From Nocardia acidivorans NBRC 108247 (GTDB lineage: Bacteria > Actinomycetota > Actinomycetes > Mycobacteriales > Mycobacteriaceae), in contig NZ_BDAW01000046.1 in NCBI RefSeq assembly GCF_001625085.1, positions 1-64,000 on the forward strand: a stretch of 64,000 bases of DNA, read 5' to 3'. Numbering within the stretch: position 1 is the stretch's first letter; each line of letters opens with the position of its first letter. Below the pieces are notes generated by a model, which worked only from the letters and a program-made list of their open reading frames with translations, searched no databases and had not been told where the DNA came from. The position numbers were made by a program, and so were the translations under genes. Below, in pieces: positions 36,028 to 46,696 of the stretch.

Positions 36028-37452
36028 ATGGCCGATCGGCCACGCACTCTGGCGGAGAAGGTCTGGGAGCAGCACGTCGTCGTTCGCGGCGAAGGTGAAG
36101 GCGCGAACCGCGAACCAGACCTCATCTACATCGATCTGCACCTGGTGCACGAGGTCACCAGCCCGCAGGCCTTCGACGGTCTGCGCGCCGCGGGTCGGCC
36201 GGTGCGCCGCCCGGATCTCACCATCGCGACCGAGGACCACAATGTCCCGACGATCGACATCGACAAGCCGATCGCCGATCCGATCTCGCGCCTGCAGGTC
36301 GACACCCTGCGCAAGAACTGCGAGGAGTTCGGTGTTCGCCTGCACCCCATGGGCGATCTCGACCAGGGCATCGTGCACGTCGTCGGCCCGCAGCTGGGTC
36401 TGACCCAGCCCGGCACCACCGTCGTCTGCGGTGATTCGCACACCTCCACGCACGGCGCGTTCGGCGCGCTCGCCATGGGTATCGGCACCAGCGAGGTGGA
36501 ACACGTGCTGGCGACGCAGACATTGTCGCTGCGCCCGTTCAAGACCATGGCCATCAATATCGACGGCACGCTGCCCGACGGCGTCACCTCCAAGGACGTC
36601 ATCCTGGCGGTGATCGCGCAGATCGGCACCGGCGGCGGCCAGGGCTATGTGCTGGAGTACCGCGGCGAGGCCGTGCGCTCGATGTCCATGGAAGCCCGGA
36701 TGACCATGTGCAACATGTCGATCGAGGCCGGTGCGCGGGCGGGCATGGTCGGCCCCGACGCGATCACCTATGAGTTCCTCAAGGGCCGTCCGCACGCCCC
36801 CGAGGGCGCGGATTGGGATGCCGCCGTTGCCTCGTGGGACGCGCTGACCACCGATGAGGGCGCGACTTTCGACGCCGAGGTGCATATCGACGCTTCCGCG
36901 CTGACCCCCTTCGTGACCTGGGGCACCAACCCGGGACAGGGCCTGCCGCTGGGGGACTCGATCCCGGACCCGGAGCAGCTCGTCGACGAGAACGAGCGTC
37001 AGGCGGCCGAGAAGGCGCTGCAGTACATGGACCTGAAGCCGGGCACGCCACTGCGGGATGTCACCGTGGACACTGTTTTCGTCGGCTCCTGCACCAATGG
37101 CCGGATCGAGGATTTGCGCGCGGTCGCGGACGTTCTGAAGGGCCGCAAGGTCGCCGACGGCGTGCGTATGTTGATCGTCCCCGGCTCCATGCGGGTGCGG
37201 CTGCAGGCGGAAAACGAAGGGCTGGGCGAGATTTTCACCGCCGCGGGCGCGGAATGGCGGCAGGCGGGCTGTTCGATGTGCCTGGGCATGAATTTGGATC
37301 AGCTTTCTCCCGGTCAGCGCTGCGCCTCCACCTCGAACCGGAACTTCGAAGGGCGACAGGGCAAGGGCGGCCGCACGCACCTGGTCTCACCGCTGGTCGC
37401 GGCGGCCACCGCGGTGCGCGGAACCCTGTCCTCACCGGCGGATCTCAACTGA
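36028..37452 (+). CDS. leuC: 3-isopropylmalate dehydratase large subunit
   Basis: This aconitase-superfamily enzyme isomerises 2- to 3-isopropylmalate with LeuD. The 474 residues include TEDHNVPT, the signature [32 protein letters not shown] with an iron-sulphur Cys, and CSMCLGMN with the other two cluster ligands. The ATG at 36028 fits the family N-terminus; a GAGAGG element lies ten bases before it. leuD follows after 55 bases. Confidence 0.96.
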   Translation: MADRPRTLAEKVWEQHVVVRGEGEGANREPDLIYIDLHLVHEVTSPQAFDGLRAAGRPVRRPDLTIATEDHNVPTIDIDKPIADPISRLQVDTLRKNCEEFGVRLHPMGDLDQGIVHVVGPQLGLTQPGTTVVCGDSHTSTHGAFGALAMGIGTSEVEHVLATQTLSLRPFKTMAINIDGTLPDGVTSKDVILAVIAQIGTGGGQGYVLEYRGEAVRSMSMEARMTMCNMSIEAGARAGMVGPDAITYEFLKGRPHAPEGADWDAAVASWDALTTDEGATFDAEVHIDASALTPFVTWGTNPGQGLPLGDSIPDPEQLVDENERQAAEKALQYMDLKPGTPLRDVTVDTVFVGSCTNGRIEDLRAVADVLKGRKVADGVRMLIVPGSMRVRLQAENEGLGEIFTAAGAEWRQAGCSMCLGMNLDQLSPGQRCASTSNRNFEGRQGKGGRTHLVSPLVAAATAVRGTLSSPADLN

Positions 37453-37507
37453 TTTCGGCTCTCCAGGCCCGTAATCCGCTGCCCTCACAGACATCAGGAG
37501 AATCACG

Positions 37508-38116
37508 ATGGAAGCCTTCAAGGTCCACAAGGGGATCGGCGTTCCGTTCCGCCGATCCAACGTCGACACCGACCAGATCATCCCCGCCGTCTACCTGAAG
37601 CGCGTCACCCGAACGGGTTTCGAGGACGGACTCTTCGCGGCGTGGCGAACGGATCCGAACTTCATTCTGAACGCCGAGCCCTACAACCGCGGCAGTGTGC
37701 TGGTCGCCGGTCCGGATTTCGGTACCGGTTCCTCCCGCGAGCATGCGGTTTGGGCGCTGAAAGACTACGGGTTCCGGGTGGTGATCTCGTCGCGCTTCGC
37801 CGACATCTTCCGCGGAAACGCCGGTAAGGACGGGCTTCTGACGGCTCGGATGGCGCAGAGCGATGTGGAATTGCTCTGGAAGTTGCTCGAGGAACAGCCC
37901 GGTTTGGAATTGGTGACGGACCTCGAGGCGCGCACCGTGACGGCCGGAACGGTCGTGTTGCCGTTCGATATTGACGACTACACACGGTGGCGTCTGCTGG
38001 AAGGTTTGGACGACATCGGGCTCACTCTGCGACACAGTGACCAGATCAGCCAGTTCGAAAACGCAAGGCCGACATGGAAACCCACCACCATTCCGGCCCG
38101 TATTTCGCAGACGTAA
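37508..38116 (+). CDS. leuD: 3-isopropylmalate dehydratase small subunit
   Basis: This 202-residue swivel-domain subunit completes isopropylmalate isomerase. Visible motifs are [36 protein letters not shown] and [23 protein letters not shown] lies eight bases before the ATG. It is the second gene of leuCD and ends at a perfect terminator. Confidence 0.96.
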   Translation: MEAFKVHKGIGVPFRRSNVDTDQIIPAVYLKRVTRTGFEDGLFAAWRTDPNFILNAEPYNRGSVLVAGPDFGTGSSREHAVWALKDYGFRVVISSRFADIFRGNAGKDGLLTARMAQSDVELLWKLLEEQPGLELVTDLEARTVTAGTVVLPFDIDDYTRWRLLEGLDDIGLTLRHSDQISQFENARPTWKPTTIPARISQT

Positions 38117-38117
38117 T

Positions 38118-38150
38118 CGTTTGGGGGCGTTAGCTGAACGCCCCCAAACG
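38118..38150 (+). terminator. perfect terminator hairpin after leuCD
   Basis: CGTTTGGGGGCGTT (38118-38131) and AACGCCCCCAAACG (38137-38150) pair over 14 bases with a 5-base AGCTG loop, two bases after the leuD stop. Confidence 0.9.
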
Positions 38151-38196
38151 AGGTAGCTGGTCGTAAGCCATCTCTCATCAAAATGGGTGTGGCAGA

Positions 38197-38225
38197 TTGA
38201 CTCTTGCTCAAAGAAGGTTTACCGT
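38197..38225 (+). promoter_or_regulatory. hupB promoter
   Basis: TTGACT (38197-38202) and TACCGT (38220-38225) are spaced by exactly 17 bases, a near-consensus housekeeping sigma promoter. Transcription should begin near 38232, giving a leader of about 40 bases that contains GGAGG before the hupB ATG. Confidence 0.8.
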
Positions 38226-38272
38226 GGTACCTAGTCGGTCCGACGACGGGCCATTAGTCTGCGGAGGATTCA

Positions 38273-38908
38273 ATGAACAAGGCGGAACTGATCGATGTTC
38301 TGACCGAGAAGTTGGGTACTGACAGGCGCACCGCTACTGCTGCTGTCGAGCAGATGGTAGATACGATCGTGCGTGCTGTGAACAAAGGTCAGAGCGTCAC
38401 CATCACGGGATTCGGTGTCTTCGAACAGCGTAAGCGCGCAGCGCGCGTTGCTCGGAACCCGCGCACCGGTGAAACCGTCAAGGTGAAGCCGACTTCGGTG
38501 CCTGCCTTCCGTCCGGGTGCGCAGTTCAAGGCGATCATCGCCGGTAAGCAGAAGATCACCGCGAGCGGCCCGGCCGTGAAACGTGGTGTGGCTGCTCCGG
38601 TGTCGGGCAAGCCGGCCGGCGCGAAGAAGGCCGCTGCCAAGAAGACCGCCAAGAAGGCCGCCACCAAGGCACCGGCCAAGACCACGGCGAAGAAGGCCGC
38701 GACCAAGGCTCCTGCCAAGAAGGCCACGGCCAAGAAGACCGCCACCAAGGCCGCTGCCAAGAAGACCCCGGCAAAGGCCGTCAAGAAGGCTCCGGCCAAG
38801 AAGGCCGCCGTCAAGGCCACCGCGGTCAAGAAGGCCACCGCCAAGAAGGCTCCGGCCAAGAAGACCGCGGCGAAGAAGACCGCGGCGAAGCGCACCGCCC
38901 GTCGCTGA
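38273..38908 (+). CDS. hupB: nucleoid protein HupB (HU with Lys/Ala-rich tail)
   Basis: The first 90 residues are a DNA-binding HU domain ([49 protein letters not shown]). Residues about 105-211 form a basic tail of KKAAAKK-, PAKK- and KKTA-type repeats, as in mycobacterial HupB. It compacts and organises the chromosome; the tail binds DNA and is acetylated in relatives. GGAGG lies five bases before the ATG. High expression is expected from the strong promoter. Confidence 0.96.
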   Translation: MNKAELIDVLTEKLGTDRRTATAAVEQMVDTIVRAVNKGQSVTITGFGVFEQRKRAARVARNPRTGETVKVKPTSVPAFRPGAQFKAIIAGKQKITASGPAVKRGVAAPVSGKPAGAKKAAAKKTAKKAATKAPAKTTAKKAATKAPAKKATAKKTATKAAAKKTPAKAVKKAPAKKAAVKATAVKKATAKKAPAKKTAAKKTAAKRTARR

Positions 38909-38960
38909 CGGACCGAACCGCCCGTCACAGACGGGTTTTCGGCGCAATACAACATGTGAG

Positions 38961-38983
38961 ACGGCCCGGCATCGCCGGGCCGT
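38961..38983 (+). terminator. terminator after hupB
   Basis: ACGGCCCGGC and GCCGGGCCGT form a 10-bp stem with an ATC loop, followed by TT. It lies 52 bases after the hupB stop. The following 120 bases show no gene. Confidence 0.85.
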
Positions 38984-39103
38984 TTCGCACGTTCCGGGGT
39001 AGTTGTTCTAGTACATTCGGCCCGTCAGAGGCCGGAAATGGTTCGGCCGCCGGGTAATTGCCGCAAATCTCTAGTGGCAAATCTCCCGGCGGCTCGAAAT
39101 CCC

Positions 39104-40057
39104 CTAGCGCGGAATGTCGGTGGGGTTCAATGCCCGGTCCAGATGGTCGGCCGCGACCAACCGGCCCTGCTGCACCGAGAGCACCCAGACGCTGCCCTTG
39201 CGATTACGCGCGGCGGGCAGCGTGACGCCGTCCTTCTCCGCCCACCACGCCAGCAGATCCGGAATCACCTTGCCCTGACTGCAGATCACCGGAACGGCGT
39301 GATCGGAAACAAGATCACGAATGCGTTTCCGGGCGGCGTCCGGGGCGGCCGCATAACCGGCCTCGGAGAACTGCGGCTCCAGTTCGATGTCCACGCCCAG
39401 TTTTTCGGCGAGCGGGGTCACGGTTTGGACACAGCGCAGCGGTGGGGCGGAATGGATTTCGGTGGCGCCGAAGCCGATCAGATTCGGCACCAGCCCGGCA
39501 GCCTGTGCGCGCCCGGCCTTTTCGAGCGGGCGCTCGTCGTCCGGGCCCGAGAAACGCTCACGCCGACCGGCCTTGGCATGCCGCACCAGCAGCATGGTGG
39601 CCGTATCCGGTGGCAGCCGAAGGAAATTGCGCACGATGTGGCGATCCATCGGGTACGACAGCGCGTCCATGAGTCCGTCCACCCGATGCCACTGGAGCAC
39701 ATCGACTTCGGCGTTGGATTCGAAGTGGCCGTCGAGAATCTGTGCGGCCCAATAGTCCACGCGCTTGATCTTGCGATGCCCGGTCACCGGATAGGTGACG
39801 TGCCCGAGGTAGCGGCCCAGCCGGGATCGGATCCCGGTCTCCTCGGCCACCTCGCGCACCGCGGCGACCACCGGGGTCTCACCGGGATCGAGTTTTCCCT
39901 TCGGAAGCGACCAGTCATCGTACTTGAGCCGGTGCACGAGGGCGATCTCCACCGCCCCATCGGCCGCGTAACGCCACAGCACCGCCCCCGCGGCCGGAAT
40001 GTTCGCGGTGACCCTGGGGTCCGGGAAATCGGCGGCGGGGGAATTCGACGGTGTCAT
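39104..40057 (-). CDS. mutT1: Nudix hydrolase with histidine-phosphatase domain (MutT1)
   Basis: This 317-residue protein combines an N-terminal Nudix domain, with box [22 protein letters not shown], and a C-terminal histidine phosphatase domain beginning LLVRHAKAG. Mycobacterial MutT1 hydrolyses 8-oxo-GTP/dGTP and diadenosine polyphosphates, preventing oxidative mutagenesis. The start overlaps the end of ppk1 by four bases, so the two form an operon, in the same order as M. tuberculosis. Confidence 0.94.
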   Translation of the reverse strand: MTPSNSPAADFPDPRVTANIPAAGAVLWRYAADGAVEIALVHRLKYDDWSLPKGKLDPGETPVVAAVREVAEETGIRSRLGRYLGHVTYPVTGHRKIKRVDYWAAQILDGHFESNAEVDVLQWHRVDGLMDALSYPMDRHIVRNFLRLPPDTATMLLVRHAKAGRRERFSGPDDERPLEKAGRAQAAGLVPNLIGFGATEIHSAPPLRCVQTVTPLAEKLGVDIELEPQFSEAGYAAAPDAARKRIRDLVSDHAVPVICSQGKVIPDLLAWWAEKDGVTLPAARNRKGSVWVLSVQQGRLVAADHLDRALNPTDIPR

Positions 40058-42243
40058 GGGCGATCCGGACGTCGCAGTCGCATGAGGTGCTCCTGATGGT
40101 CGCGGATGTCCTCACCGGCGATATCGGGATCGGGCTGGGCGACCCAGCTGCCGTCGGGCCGCAGCACCCAGCAGCGGGTGGTGGGGTAGAGCGCGGAGTC
40201 GAAGACCTCGCCCAGCTGCTGTGCCAGCTTCGGATCCTTCACCTGTGCCAGTACTTCCACGCGCCGGTCCAGATTCCGGTGCATCATGTCGGCGCTGCCG
40301 ATCCAATACTCGTTCTGGGCGGCGAAGTGCAGGATGCGCGAATGTTCCAGGTAGCGGCCGAGAATCGAGCGCACCTCGATATTCTCGCTCATTCCGGGGA
40401 CGCCGGGGCGCAGACCGCAGATGCCGCGGACGACCACCTGCACCGGCACGCCCGCCTGGGAGGCGCGGTACAGCGCGTCGATGATCTGCTCGTCGACCAG
40501 GGCGTTGGCCTTCAAGCGGATTCGCGCGTGCTTGCCCTGCGCGGCCAGTTCGACCTCGCGCTCGATGCGCTCCACAATGCCCTGCCGCACGCCGCTGGGG
40601 GCGACGAGCAGGTTGCGGTAGCTCGCCTTTCGGGAGTATCCGGTGAGCGAGTTGAACAGGTCGGTCAGGTCCGCGCCGATCTCCGGTGCGGCAGTGAGCA
40701 ATCCGACATCCTCGTACAGGCGCGCGGTCTTGGGGTTGTAGTTGCCGGTGCCGATATGGCAGTAGCGGCGGATGGTCGCGCCCTCGCGCCGCACCACCAG
40801 GCAGGTCTTGCAGTGCGTCTTCAACCCGACCAGGCCGTAGACGACGTGCACGCCCGCCTGCTCCAGGGCGCGCGCCCATTTGATGTTGGCCTGCTCGTCG
40901 AAGCGGGCCTTGATCTCGACCAGGGCCACGACCTGCTTACCAGCTTCGGCGGCGTCGATGAGCGCGTTCACGATGGGGGAGTCGCCCGAGGTGCGGTACA
41001 GGGTCTGTTTGATCGCCAGCACCTGCGGATCGGCGGCGGCCTGTTCGATGAAGCGCTGCACGCTGGTGGAGAAGGAGTCGTACGGGTGGTGAACCAGCAC
41101 ATCGCCCTCGCGCAGCGCCGCGAAAACGTTTCGGGGCGTTTCCCGTTCGCCGAAGGCGGGCGGGGTGGCGGGCACGTACGGGGCGTCCTTGAGATTGGGC
41201 CGGTCCACGCCGTACACCTGCCACAGGCAGGACAGATCGAGCAGGCCGGGCACCTGGATGACATCGCCGGGATCCACATCGAGTTCGCGCAGCAGCAGAT
41301 CCAGCATGTGCTCGGTCATATCGTCCGAGACCTCGAGCCGCACCGGGGAGCCGAAGCGGCGGCGGGCGAGTTCGCGCTCGAGGGCCTGCAGCAGGTCCTC
41401 GTCGCGATCCTCCTCGACCTCGAGATCGGCATTGCGGGTGATGCGGAACGAATGATGTTCCACCACTTCCATTCCCGGGAAGAGCTGATCCAGGTGCGCG
41501 GCGATCAGTTCTTCCATCGGCAGGAAGGGGGCCAGCGTGGCGGACTGCGCGGCGCCGGATTCGCGCGGCGAACGCCGCACGCGCACAAAGCGGTCCACAT
41601 TGTCGGGCACCTTGACGCGGGCGAAGTGTTCCCCGCCGGTGACCGAATCCTTCACCGTGACAGCGAGATTCAGACTCAGGCCGCTGATGTACGGGAACGG
41701 GTGCGCCGGATCCACGGCCAGCGGGGTCAGCACCGGGAAGACCTGATCCTGGAAATATCCGGACAGGCGCTGCTTTTCGCCGTCGTCGAGATCGGCCCAG
41801 CGGGTGATGGCGATGTGCTCGGCGGTGAGCGCGGGCAGCACCTGATCCAGGAAGACCCGGGCGTGCCGGGCCGCCAGATCCTGGGTGCGGGCCGCGATCA
41901 TCTCCAACTGTTCGGTGGGGGAGAGCCCGTCGGCGGAGCGGACCGACAGGCCGGTCTCCGCGCGCCTTTTCAGACCGGCGACGCGAACCATGTAGAACTC
42001 GTCGAGATTCGACGCGAAGATGGCGAGGAATTTCGCGCGCTCGAGCAGGGGCTGCGAGGTGTCCTCGGCGAGGGCGAGCACCCGGGCGTTGAAGTCGAGC
42101 CAGCTGAGTTCCCGGTTCAGGTACCGGTCGGTTGGCAAACGTGTGGCAGTCGCGGCCGTGGGCGGTGGGGTTGCCGCGGGCGGGGCCGCGGGTAGTAGCG
42201 GCGGTTGCTTGACGGTATCCGTATCGCTCACTCTCACGATCAT
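40054..42243 (-). CDS. ppk1: polyphosphate kinase 1
   Basis: This enzyme reversibly makes polyphosphate from ATP. The 729 residues show [34 protein letters not shown], the first catalytic-His region [21 protein letters not shown] (split motif), and the second, [13 protein letters not shown]. The N-terminal 30 residues are a Pro/Ala/Thr-rich extension. Start ATG 42243 has AAGGA directly before it; a GTG two codons later is possible. mutT1 follows with a 4-base overlap. Confidence 0.95.
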   Translation of the reverse strand: MIVRVSDTDTVKQPPLLPAAPPAATPPPTAATATRLPTDRYLNRELSWLDFNARVLALAEDTSQPLLERAKFLAIFASNLDEFYMVRVAGLKRRAETGLSVRSADGLSPTEQLEMIAARTQDLAARHARVFLDQVLPALTAEHIAITRWADLDDGEKQRLSGYFQDQVFPVLTPLAVDPAHPFPYISGLSLNLAVTVKDSVTGGEHFARVKVPDNVDRFVRVRRSPRESGAAQSATLAPFLPMEELIAAHLDQLFPGMEVVEHHSFRITRNADLEVEEDRDEDLLQALERELARRRFGSPVRLEVSDDMTEHMLDLLLRELDVDPGDVIQVPGLLDLSCLWQVYGVDRPNLKDAPYVPATPPAFGERETPRNVFAALREGDVLVHHPYDSFSTSVQRFIEQAAADPQVLAIKQTLYRTSGDSPIVNALIDAAEAGKQVVALVEIKARFDEQANIKWARALEQAGVHVVYGLVGLKTHCKTCLVVRREGATIRRYCHIGTGNYNPKTARLYEDVGLLTAAPEIGADLTDLFNSLTGYSRKASYRNLLVAPSGVRQGIVERIEREVELAAQGKHARIRLKANALVDEQIIDALYRASQAGVPVQVVVRGICGLRPGVPGMSENIEVRSILGRYLEHSRILHFAAQNEYWIGSADMMHRNLDRRVEVLAQVKDPKLAQQLGEVFDSALYPTTRCWVLRPDGSWVAQPDPDIAGEDIRDHQEHLMRLRRPDRP

Positions 42244-42305
42244 TCCTTATGTCGTGTGCGGGGTGCCGCTCTGACACCGTCCATTGCAGCGCAGATCACG
42301 CCCGG

Positions 42306-43010
42306 TCAGCACCGTGAGGAGCCCGCCACGTGGACATGTTCGGCTGCCTGACACGCCCGCGACACGCCGATTTCACTGAGCAGCGTGCCGGTGGCAACTC
42401 CGACGCCGAGATCGGCGGCGCGGTCCAGATCGGCGGCGGTGTCGACGTCCTGGCGCAATCCCGGCCAGTCTCCGAGCAATTCCACCGCGCCCGCAGCGAT
42501 ATGCCTGCGAGCCGAATCGGGGCCGAACATCGGGTTCAGCGCCGCGGCCGGATCACGCACCAGCAGGGCGACGGTGCCGCTGCCCTCGTGATCGGCCACC
42601 ACCGAACGCCGATATCCGGCGACGGTCAGCATGTCGGTCAGTTCCCGTGCGCGCAGTGCGGGCAGATCGGCTTGCAGGGCAAGCAGATCGACCGGACCGT
42701 GCGCGGCCCGGATCGCCTCGGCCCCGGCCGCCAGCGCGGCATTGAGGCCACCGGGAACGGCCGGCTCGGGTTGTACGCGCGCGCCGAGGCCACGCACCAG
42801 CTCGCTCACCGTCGGGTCCGGCGTCACCACCGTCACCGAGGCGATGCCCACCGCGGCCACCGCCGCACTCACCGTGTCGGTCAGCATGGCCAGCACCAGT
42901 CTCGGCCGGTCCTGCGGTCGCAGCCGATCAGCGAGCCGACTCTTGGCCAGCTCGAGATTCTTCACCGCGATCACGGCGTGCACGGTGCTCAATGTGCCCT
43001 CGCGGTTCAC
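42306..43010 (-). CDS. fbiD: phosphoenolpyruvate/2-phospho-L-lactate guanylyltransferase
   Basis: This 234-residue nucleotidyltransferase makes the GDP/GPP-activated precursor of coenzyme F420. Motifs: HAVIAVKNLELAKSRL, LLALQADLPALRA with the nucleotide-binding Asp, VADHEGSGTVALLV, MFGPDSARRH and LRQDVDTAADL. GGAGG is five bases before GTG 43010. It stands upstream of ppk1 on the same strand, separated by 62 bases, as in mycobacteria. Confidence 0.92.
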   Translation of the reverse strand: MNREGTLSTVHAVIAVKNLELAKSRLADRLRPQDRPRLVLAMLTDTVSAAVAAVGIASVTVVTPDPTVSELVRGLGARVQPEPAVPGGLNAALAAGAEAIRAAHGPVDLLALQADLPALRARELTDMLTVAGYRRSVVADHEGSGTVALLVRDPAAALNPMFGPDSARRHIAAGAVELLGDWPGLRQDVDTAADLDRAADLGVGVATGTLLSEIGVSRACQAAEHVHVAGSSRC

Positions 43011-43764
43011 TTTGCCCTCCGCTTCGCTCCGGGCTGAGTGCGCGGCCTGGGAGCCTCGCTTCTTCCCTCCTCCGCTCCTCCGCGTCGCTCCCCCGCTCCG
43101 TCAGTCCAGAACCGAGACGGCCACGAACTCTCGGTGTGGATGCACTTGACCGTGCGCATGCCCGAATCCTCCCACTTCAAAATGACGGCTGCATGAGCAC
43201 CCGCCCACGCACAGCGATAACCCGCGCTCGACCGTGTGCCTTCCCTCGACTATGACGCGCTTCGGCTGACGCGCGGAGCGGCTTCGCGCGCGTGTTCGGA
43301 TCGGCGACTCCGGCCCGAAGATCGCGGCCCGCCCCGGTTCTGGACCGCGGCTCCATAGACCTGCGCCTTGGAGCGGGGGAGCGGAGGAGCGGAGGGAGGG
43401 AAGAACCGGGATACGGGGCCGCGATACGCCGGAGCGATGCGGCTGACGTGCTGAGCGGCTTCGCGCGCGCGTGTTCGGATCGGCGACTCCGACCCGAAGA
43501 TCGTGGCCCGCCCCGGTTCTGGACTGAGTGGAGCGCCGGAGCGATGCGGCTGACGTGCGTCGGCTGACGTGCTGAGCGGTTTCGCGAGCGCGTGTTCGGA
43601 TCGGCGACTCCGGCCCGAAGATCGCGGCCCGCCCCCGGTTCTGGACTGAGTGGAGCGGGGGAGCGAAGCGGGGGAGCGGAGGGAGGGAAGAACCGGGGTC
43701 ACAGGGCCGCGATACGCCGAAGCGAAGCGAAGGCAGAGATTCCAGCCAAATATATGCTGGGCGG
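43011..43764. repeat. complex repeat tract between fbiD and gpsA
   Basis: No gene is supported in these 754 bases. An 85-95-base module (core GTTCGGATCGGCGACTCC, then GATCGCGGCCCGCCCC and GGTTCTGGACTGAGTGGAGC) occurs three times in direct orientation, at about 43264-43351, 43441-43533 and 43561-43655. A second module rich in GGGGAGCGGAGGGAGGGAAGAA follows copies 1 and 3 (43370-43410 and 43655-43700), and an inverted version lies at about 43037-43105 next to fbiD. Open frames here are arginine- or serine-rich and low in complexity, so I treat them as noise. Confidence 0.85.
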
Positions 43765-44760
43765 ATGGCTAGGGCAGCGGTGTTGGGAGCGGGGTCTTGG
43801 GGGACCGCGTTCGCGAAGGTGTTGGCGGAGGCGGGGACCGAGGTCACCATGTGGGCTCGTCGGCCGGAGGTGGCGAAAGTCCTTGCGAGCGAGCATCGCA
43901 ATCCCTGGTATCTGCCGGAGGTGACATTGCCGCCGATCGGCGCGACCGATGATCATCGGATCGCGTTGGCGGGGGCGGACATTGTGGTGCTGGCGGTGCC
44001 GTCGCAGTCGCTGCGGGGCAATCTGGCGCAGTGGCAGCCCGATATTCCGGCTGAGGCCACGCTGCTGAGTCTGGCCAAGGGCATCGAGACCGGGACGCTG
44101 CTGCGGATGAGTCAGGTCATCTCCGAAGTCAGCGGGGCGGATCCGAGTCGGGTGGCGGTGCTGTCGGGGCCGAACCTGGCGCATGAGGTGGCGGCGCGGC
44201 AGCCGACCGCGACCGTGGTCGCCTGCACCGATACCGCGCGGGCCGAGGCGGTGCAGCACGCGAGCGCCACCGGATACTTCCGGCCGTACACCAACAGCGA
44301 TGTGATCGGCTGTGAGATCGGCGGGGCCTGCAAGAACGTCATCGCGCTCGCCTGCGGTATCGCCTCGGGAATGGGATTGGGCGACAACTCGATTGCCAGC
44401 CTGATCACCCGCGGACTGGCCGAGATCATTCGCCTGGGCGTGGCGGTCGGCGCCGAACCGGTGACCCTGGCCGGGCTGGCCGGGGTCGGCGATCTGGTCG
44501 CCACCTGCACCTCACCGCTGTCGCGCAATCGCTCGTTCGGGCATGCGCTCGGTGCGGGCGGCACCATCGAATCGGCGCAGCGGGCCACTCATGGCCAGGT
44601 CGCCGAGGGTGTGAAGTCCTGCACATCGGTGCGGGCACTGGCCGCGGCGCACGGTGTCGAGATGCCGCTGACCAATGCCATGCATCAGGTCTGCCACGAG
44701 GGGCTGCCCACCGCCGATGCGGTCGGGCAATTGCTGGGCCGCCGCCTCAAGTCCGAGTAA
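43765..44760 (+). CDS. gpsA: glycerol-3-phosphate dehydrogenase [NAD(P)+]
   Basis: This enzyme reduces dihydroxyacetone phosphate to sn-glycerol 3-phosphate for phospholipid synthesis. The 331 residues show the Rossmann loop [35 protein letters not shown], the catalytic Lys in [13 protein letters not shown] and [23 protein letters not shown] directly precedes the ATG. ddl follows 85 bases later. Confidence 0.95.
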   Translation: MARAAVLGAGSWGTAFAKVLAEAGTEVTMWARRPEVAKVLASEHRNPWYLPEVTLPPIGATDDHRIALAGADIVVLAVPSQSLRGNLAQWQPDIPAEATLLSLAKGIETGTLLRMSQVISEVSGADPSRVAVLSGPNLAHEVAARQPTATVVACTDTARAEAVQHASATGYFRPYTNSDVIGCEIGGACKNVIALACGIASGMGLGDNSIASLITRGLAEIIRLGVAVGAEPVTLAGLAGVGDLVATCTSPLSRNRSFGHALGAGGTIESAQRATHGQVAEGVKSCTSVRALAAAHGVEMPLTNAMHQVCHEGLPTADAVGQLLGRRLKSE

Positions 44761-44845
44761 TCGCGTTCGCGCACGGCGCGATGGCGACTCGACCTGGAGT
44801 GACCGCGTCACCGCGCCGGTATCGCCGCCGGATATGGTTCCGGGC

Positions 44846-45946
44846 ATGACCAACAGGATCCGGGTGGCGGTGGTGTTCGGCGGGCGCAGCAACGAGCATG
44901 GCGTCTCGTGTGTGTCGGCCCGTACGGTCTTGGGCAGCCTCGATCCCGAACGGTACGAGGCGGTTCCGATCGGCATCACCCGCGAGGGCACCTGGGTGCT
45001 GAACGCCGCGGATTCGCGGGCGCTCACCGCCGACGCGAGCCGGGAACTGCCGTCGGTGGATGCCGCGGGCACCGAGCTGACCCTCGCCGCCGATCCCAGT
45101 CGCGCCGGTGGACTGGTTCCGCTGGGCAGCGCGGACGCGGTGCTCGGCAGCGTGGATCTGGTGTTCCCGGTGCTGCACGGGCCCTTCGGTGAGGACGGCA
45201 CCCTGCAGGGCCTGCTCGAGCTCTCCGGGGTGCCGTATGTCGGTCCGGGCGTGCTGGCCTCGGCCGCCGGTATGGACAAGGAGTTCACCAAGAAACTCCT
45301 TGCCGCGGAAGGGCTTCCGATCGGCGTCCAGGTGGTGCTGCGGCCCGGTGTCACGGCGTTGTCGGCGGCGGACCGGGATCGGCTCGGCCTGCCGGTGTTC
45401 GTCAAGCCCGCGCGCGGCGGGTCCTCCATCGGGATCACCAAGGTCGACAGCTGGGATGCGCTCGACGCCGCGATCGCCGTTGCGCGCCAGCATGATCCGA
45501 AGGTGATCATCGAGGCCGGGATCGTGGGTCGCGAAGTCGAGTGCGGCGTACTGGAATTCCCGGACGGCCGGGTGGAAGCCAGTGTGGTGGCGGAGATTCG
45601 GATGCCCGAGGAGACGCCCGAGGGGCCAGAGTTCTACGACTTCGACACCAAATACCTCGACGACGTCTGCGAATTCGATGTGCCCGCCAAACTGGACGAC
45701 GATGTGTCGCAACAGATTCGGGATCTCGCGGTACAGGCGTTTCGTGCGCTGGACTGCCAGGGCCTGGCCCGCGTCGACTTCTTCGTCACCGCCGACGGAC
45801 CGGTGATCAACGAGATCAACACCATGCCCGGTTTCACCGCCATCTCCATGTACCCCCGCATGTGGGAGGCGACCGGCATTGGCCACCGCGAACTGGTGAC
45901 CACTTTGGTGGAGACGGCGCTCGCCCGCGGCACCGGCCTGCGCTGA
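44846..45946 (+). CDS. ddl: D-alanine-D-alanine ligase
   Basis: This ATP-grasp ligase makes D-Ala-D-Ala for peptidoglycan. The 366 residues include [34 protein letters not shown], the ATP-grasp loop [13 protein letters not shown], and the metal site [10 protein letters not shown] with [13 protein letters not shown] 44846 fits the family; ATG 44834 is possible. The gene ends 12 bases before a terminator shared with the convergent DUF3515 gene. Confidence 0.95.
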   Translation: MTNRIRVAVVFGGRSNEHGVSCVSARTVLGSLDPERYEAVPIGITREGTWVLNAADSRALTADASRELPSVDAAGTELTLAADPSRAGGLVPLGSADAVLGSVDLVFPVLHGPFGEDGTLQGLLELSGVPYVGPGVLASAAGMDKEFTKKLLAAEGLPIGVQVVLRPGVTALSAADRDRLGLPVFVKPARGGSSIGITKVDSWDALDAAIAVARQHDPKVIIEAGIVGREVECGVLEFPDGRVEASVVAEIRMPEETPEGPEFYDFDTKYLDDVCEFDVPAKLDDDVSQQIRDLAVQAFRALDCQGLARVDFFVTADGPVINEINTMPGFTAISMYPRMWEATGIGHRELVTTLVETALARGTGLR

Positions 45947-45958
45947 ATCCCGCGTATG

Positions 45959-45998
45959 GGTGACCGCCGTTCCCGACTTCAGGGCGACGGCGGTGACC
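45959..45998. terminator. bidirectional terminator between ddl and DUF3515 gene
   Basis: GGTGACCGCCGT (45959-45970) pairs perfectly with ACGGCGGTGACC (45987-45998). It lies between two convergent genes and can serve both. Confidence 0.8.
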
Positions 45999-46022
45999 GC
46001 GGTTCGCGGTCGGCGACCGGCC

Positions 46023-46676
46023 TCAGTTGGGCAGCGGTCCCGGGTCGAGTGGCTGCTGGGGGATCGCCTTGGTAATGGCGTCCGAAATCTCTTGCAGCGG
46101 AGTCGGTCCCGCGTTGTCGGGCATGGTGAGCGCGATGTAGGTGCCGCGATCCACCGCCCAGTAGGTGCCCGAGGCCGCGCCGCTGGTCTGGTCGCGCACG
46201 TCGAACCAGTTGACGTTGTTCACGACCTGTAGCGGTGAGGCGCGATTGAATTCCAGCGGCCGGTCCAGCCCACAGCGCAGCACGATCGCGTCACCGCCGT
46301 CGGCCGGCTGCCATGCCTTGGCTCCCGCCGGTGCGGGCTGCACCAACTCCGAGGTCGTGTAGTCGCCGAGCTTGTCCGGCAGTGCGGGCAGCAGCGCCGA
46401 ACACTGCGGACCGGTCGCCGCGGGGGCCTGCACCGCGCCCAGCACCAGGGGTTCCCGCGCCGGATGCCGATTCGCCAGCACACCCATGACGAGCACACCC
46501 GCCACCAGCGCGACGGGCAGCGCGATGGCGGTGGCGATCAGCGCGGGGGAGCGGCGCTCTTCCGGCTCCTCGGGCTCGGCGGGCTGCTTCGCGATATCCA
46601 CCGTGCCGGGTTCGCCGGGTTCGCCGGTTTCGGGCGTGCGGGATTCCGGTTCGCTGCCGCGGGTGTCGTTGCTCAT
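46023..46676 (-). CDS. DUF3515 membrane-anchored protein
   Basis: About 217 residues: a charged Pro/Glu-rich cytoplasmic head, one transmembrane helix (ALIATAIALPVALVAGVLVMGVL, about 45-67), and an extracytoplasmic domain with two Cys (GPQCSALLPALPDKLGDY and IVLRCGLDRP). This is the DUF3515 family found next to ddl and thiL in mycobacteria (Rv2980 position). Function unknown. ATG 46676 is used; an upstream ATG at 46712 would overlap the divergent thiL start. Confidence 0.88.
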   Translation of the reverse strand: MSNDTRGSEPESRTPETGEPGEPGTVDIAKQPAEPEEPEERRSPALIATAIALPVALVAGVLVMGVLANRHPAREPLVLGAVQAPAATGPQCSALLPALPDKLGDYTTSELVQPAPAGAKAWQPADGGDAIVLRCGLDRPLEFNRASPLQVVNNVNWFDVRDQTSGAASGTYWAVDRGTYIALTMPDNAGPTPLQEISDAITKAIPQQPLDPGPLPN

Positions 46677-46696
46677 CCGGTCGTCGGTCCCCGATC

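Noticed and set aside
40051-42195. A 714-codon plus-strand open frame opposite ppk1
   Set aside because: Antisense shadow of a highly conserved gene; no recognisable motif and unusual composition.
43101-43901. Open frames on both strands in the fbiD-gpsA gap
   Set aside because: They translate repeated DNA into Ser/Arg/Pro-rich low-complexity sequence and change frame between repeat copies.
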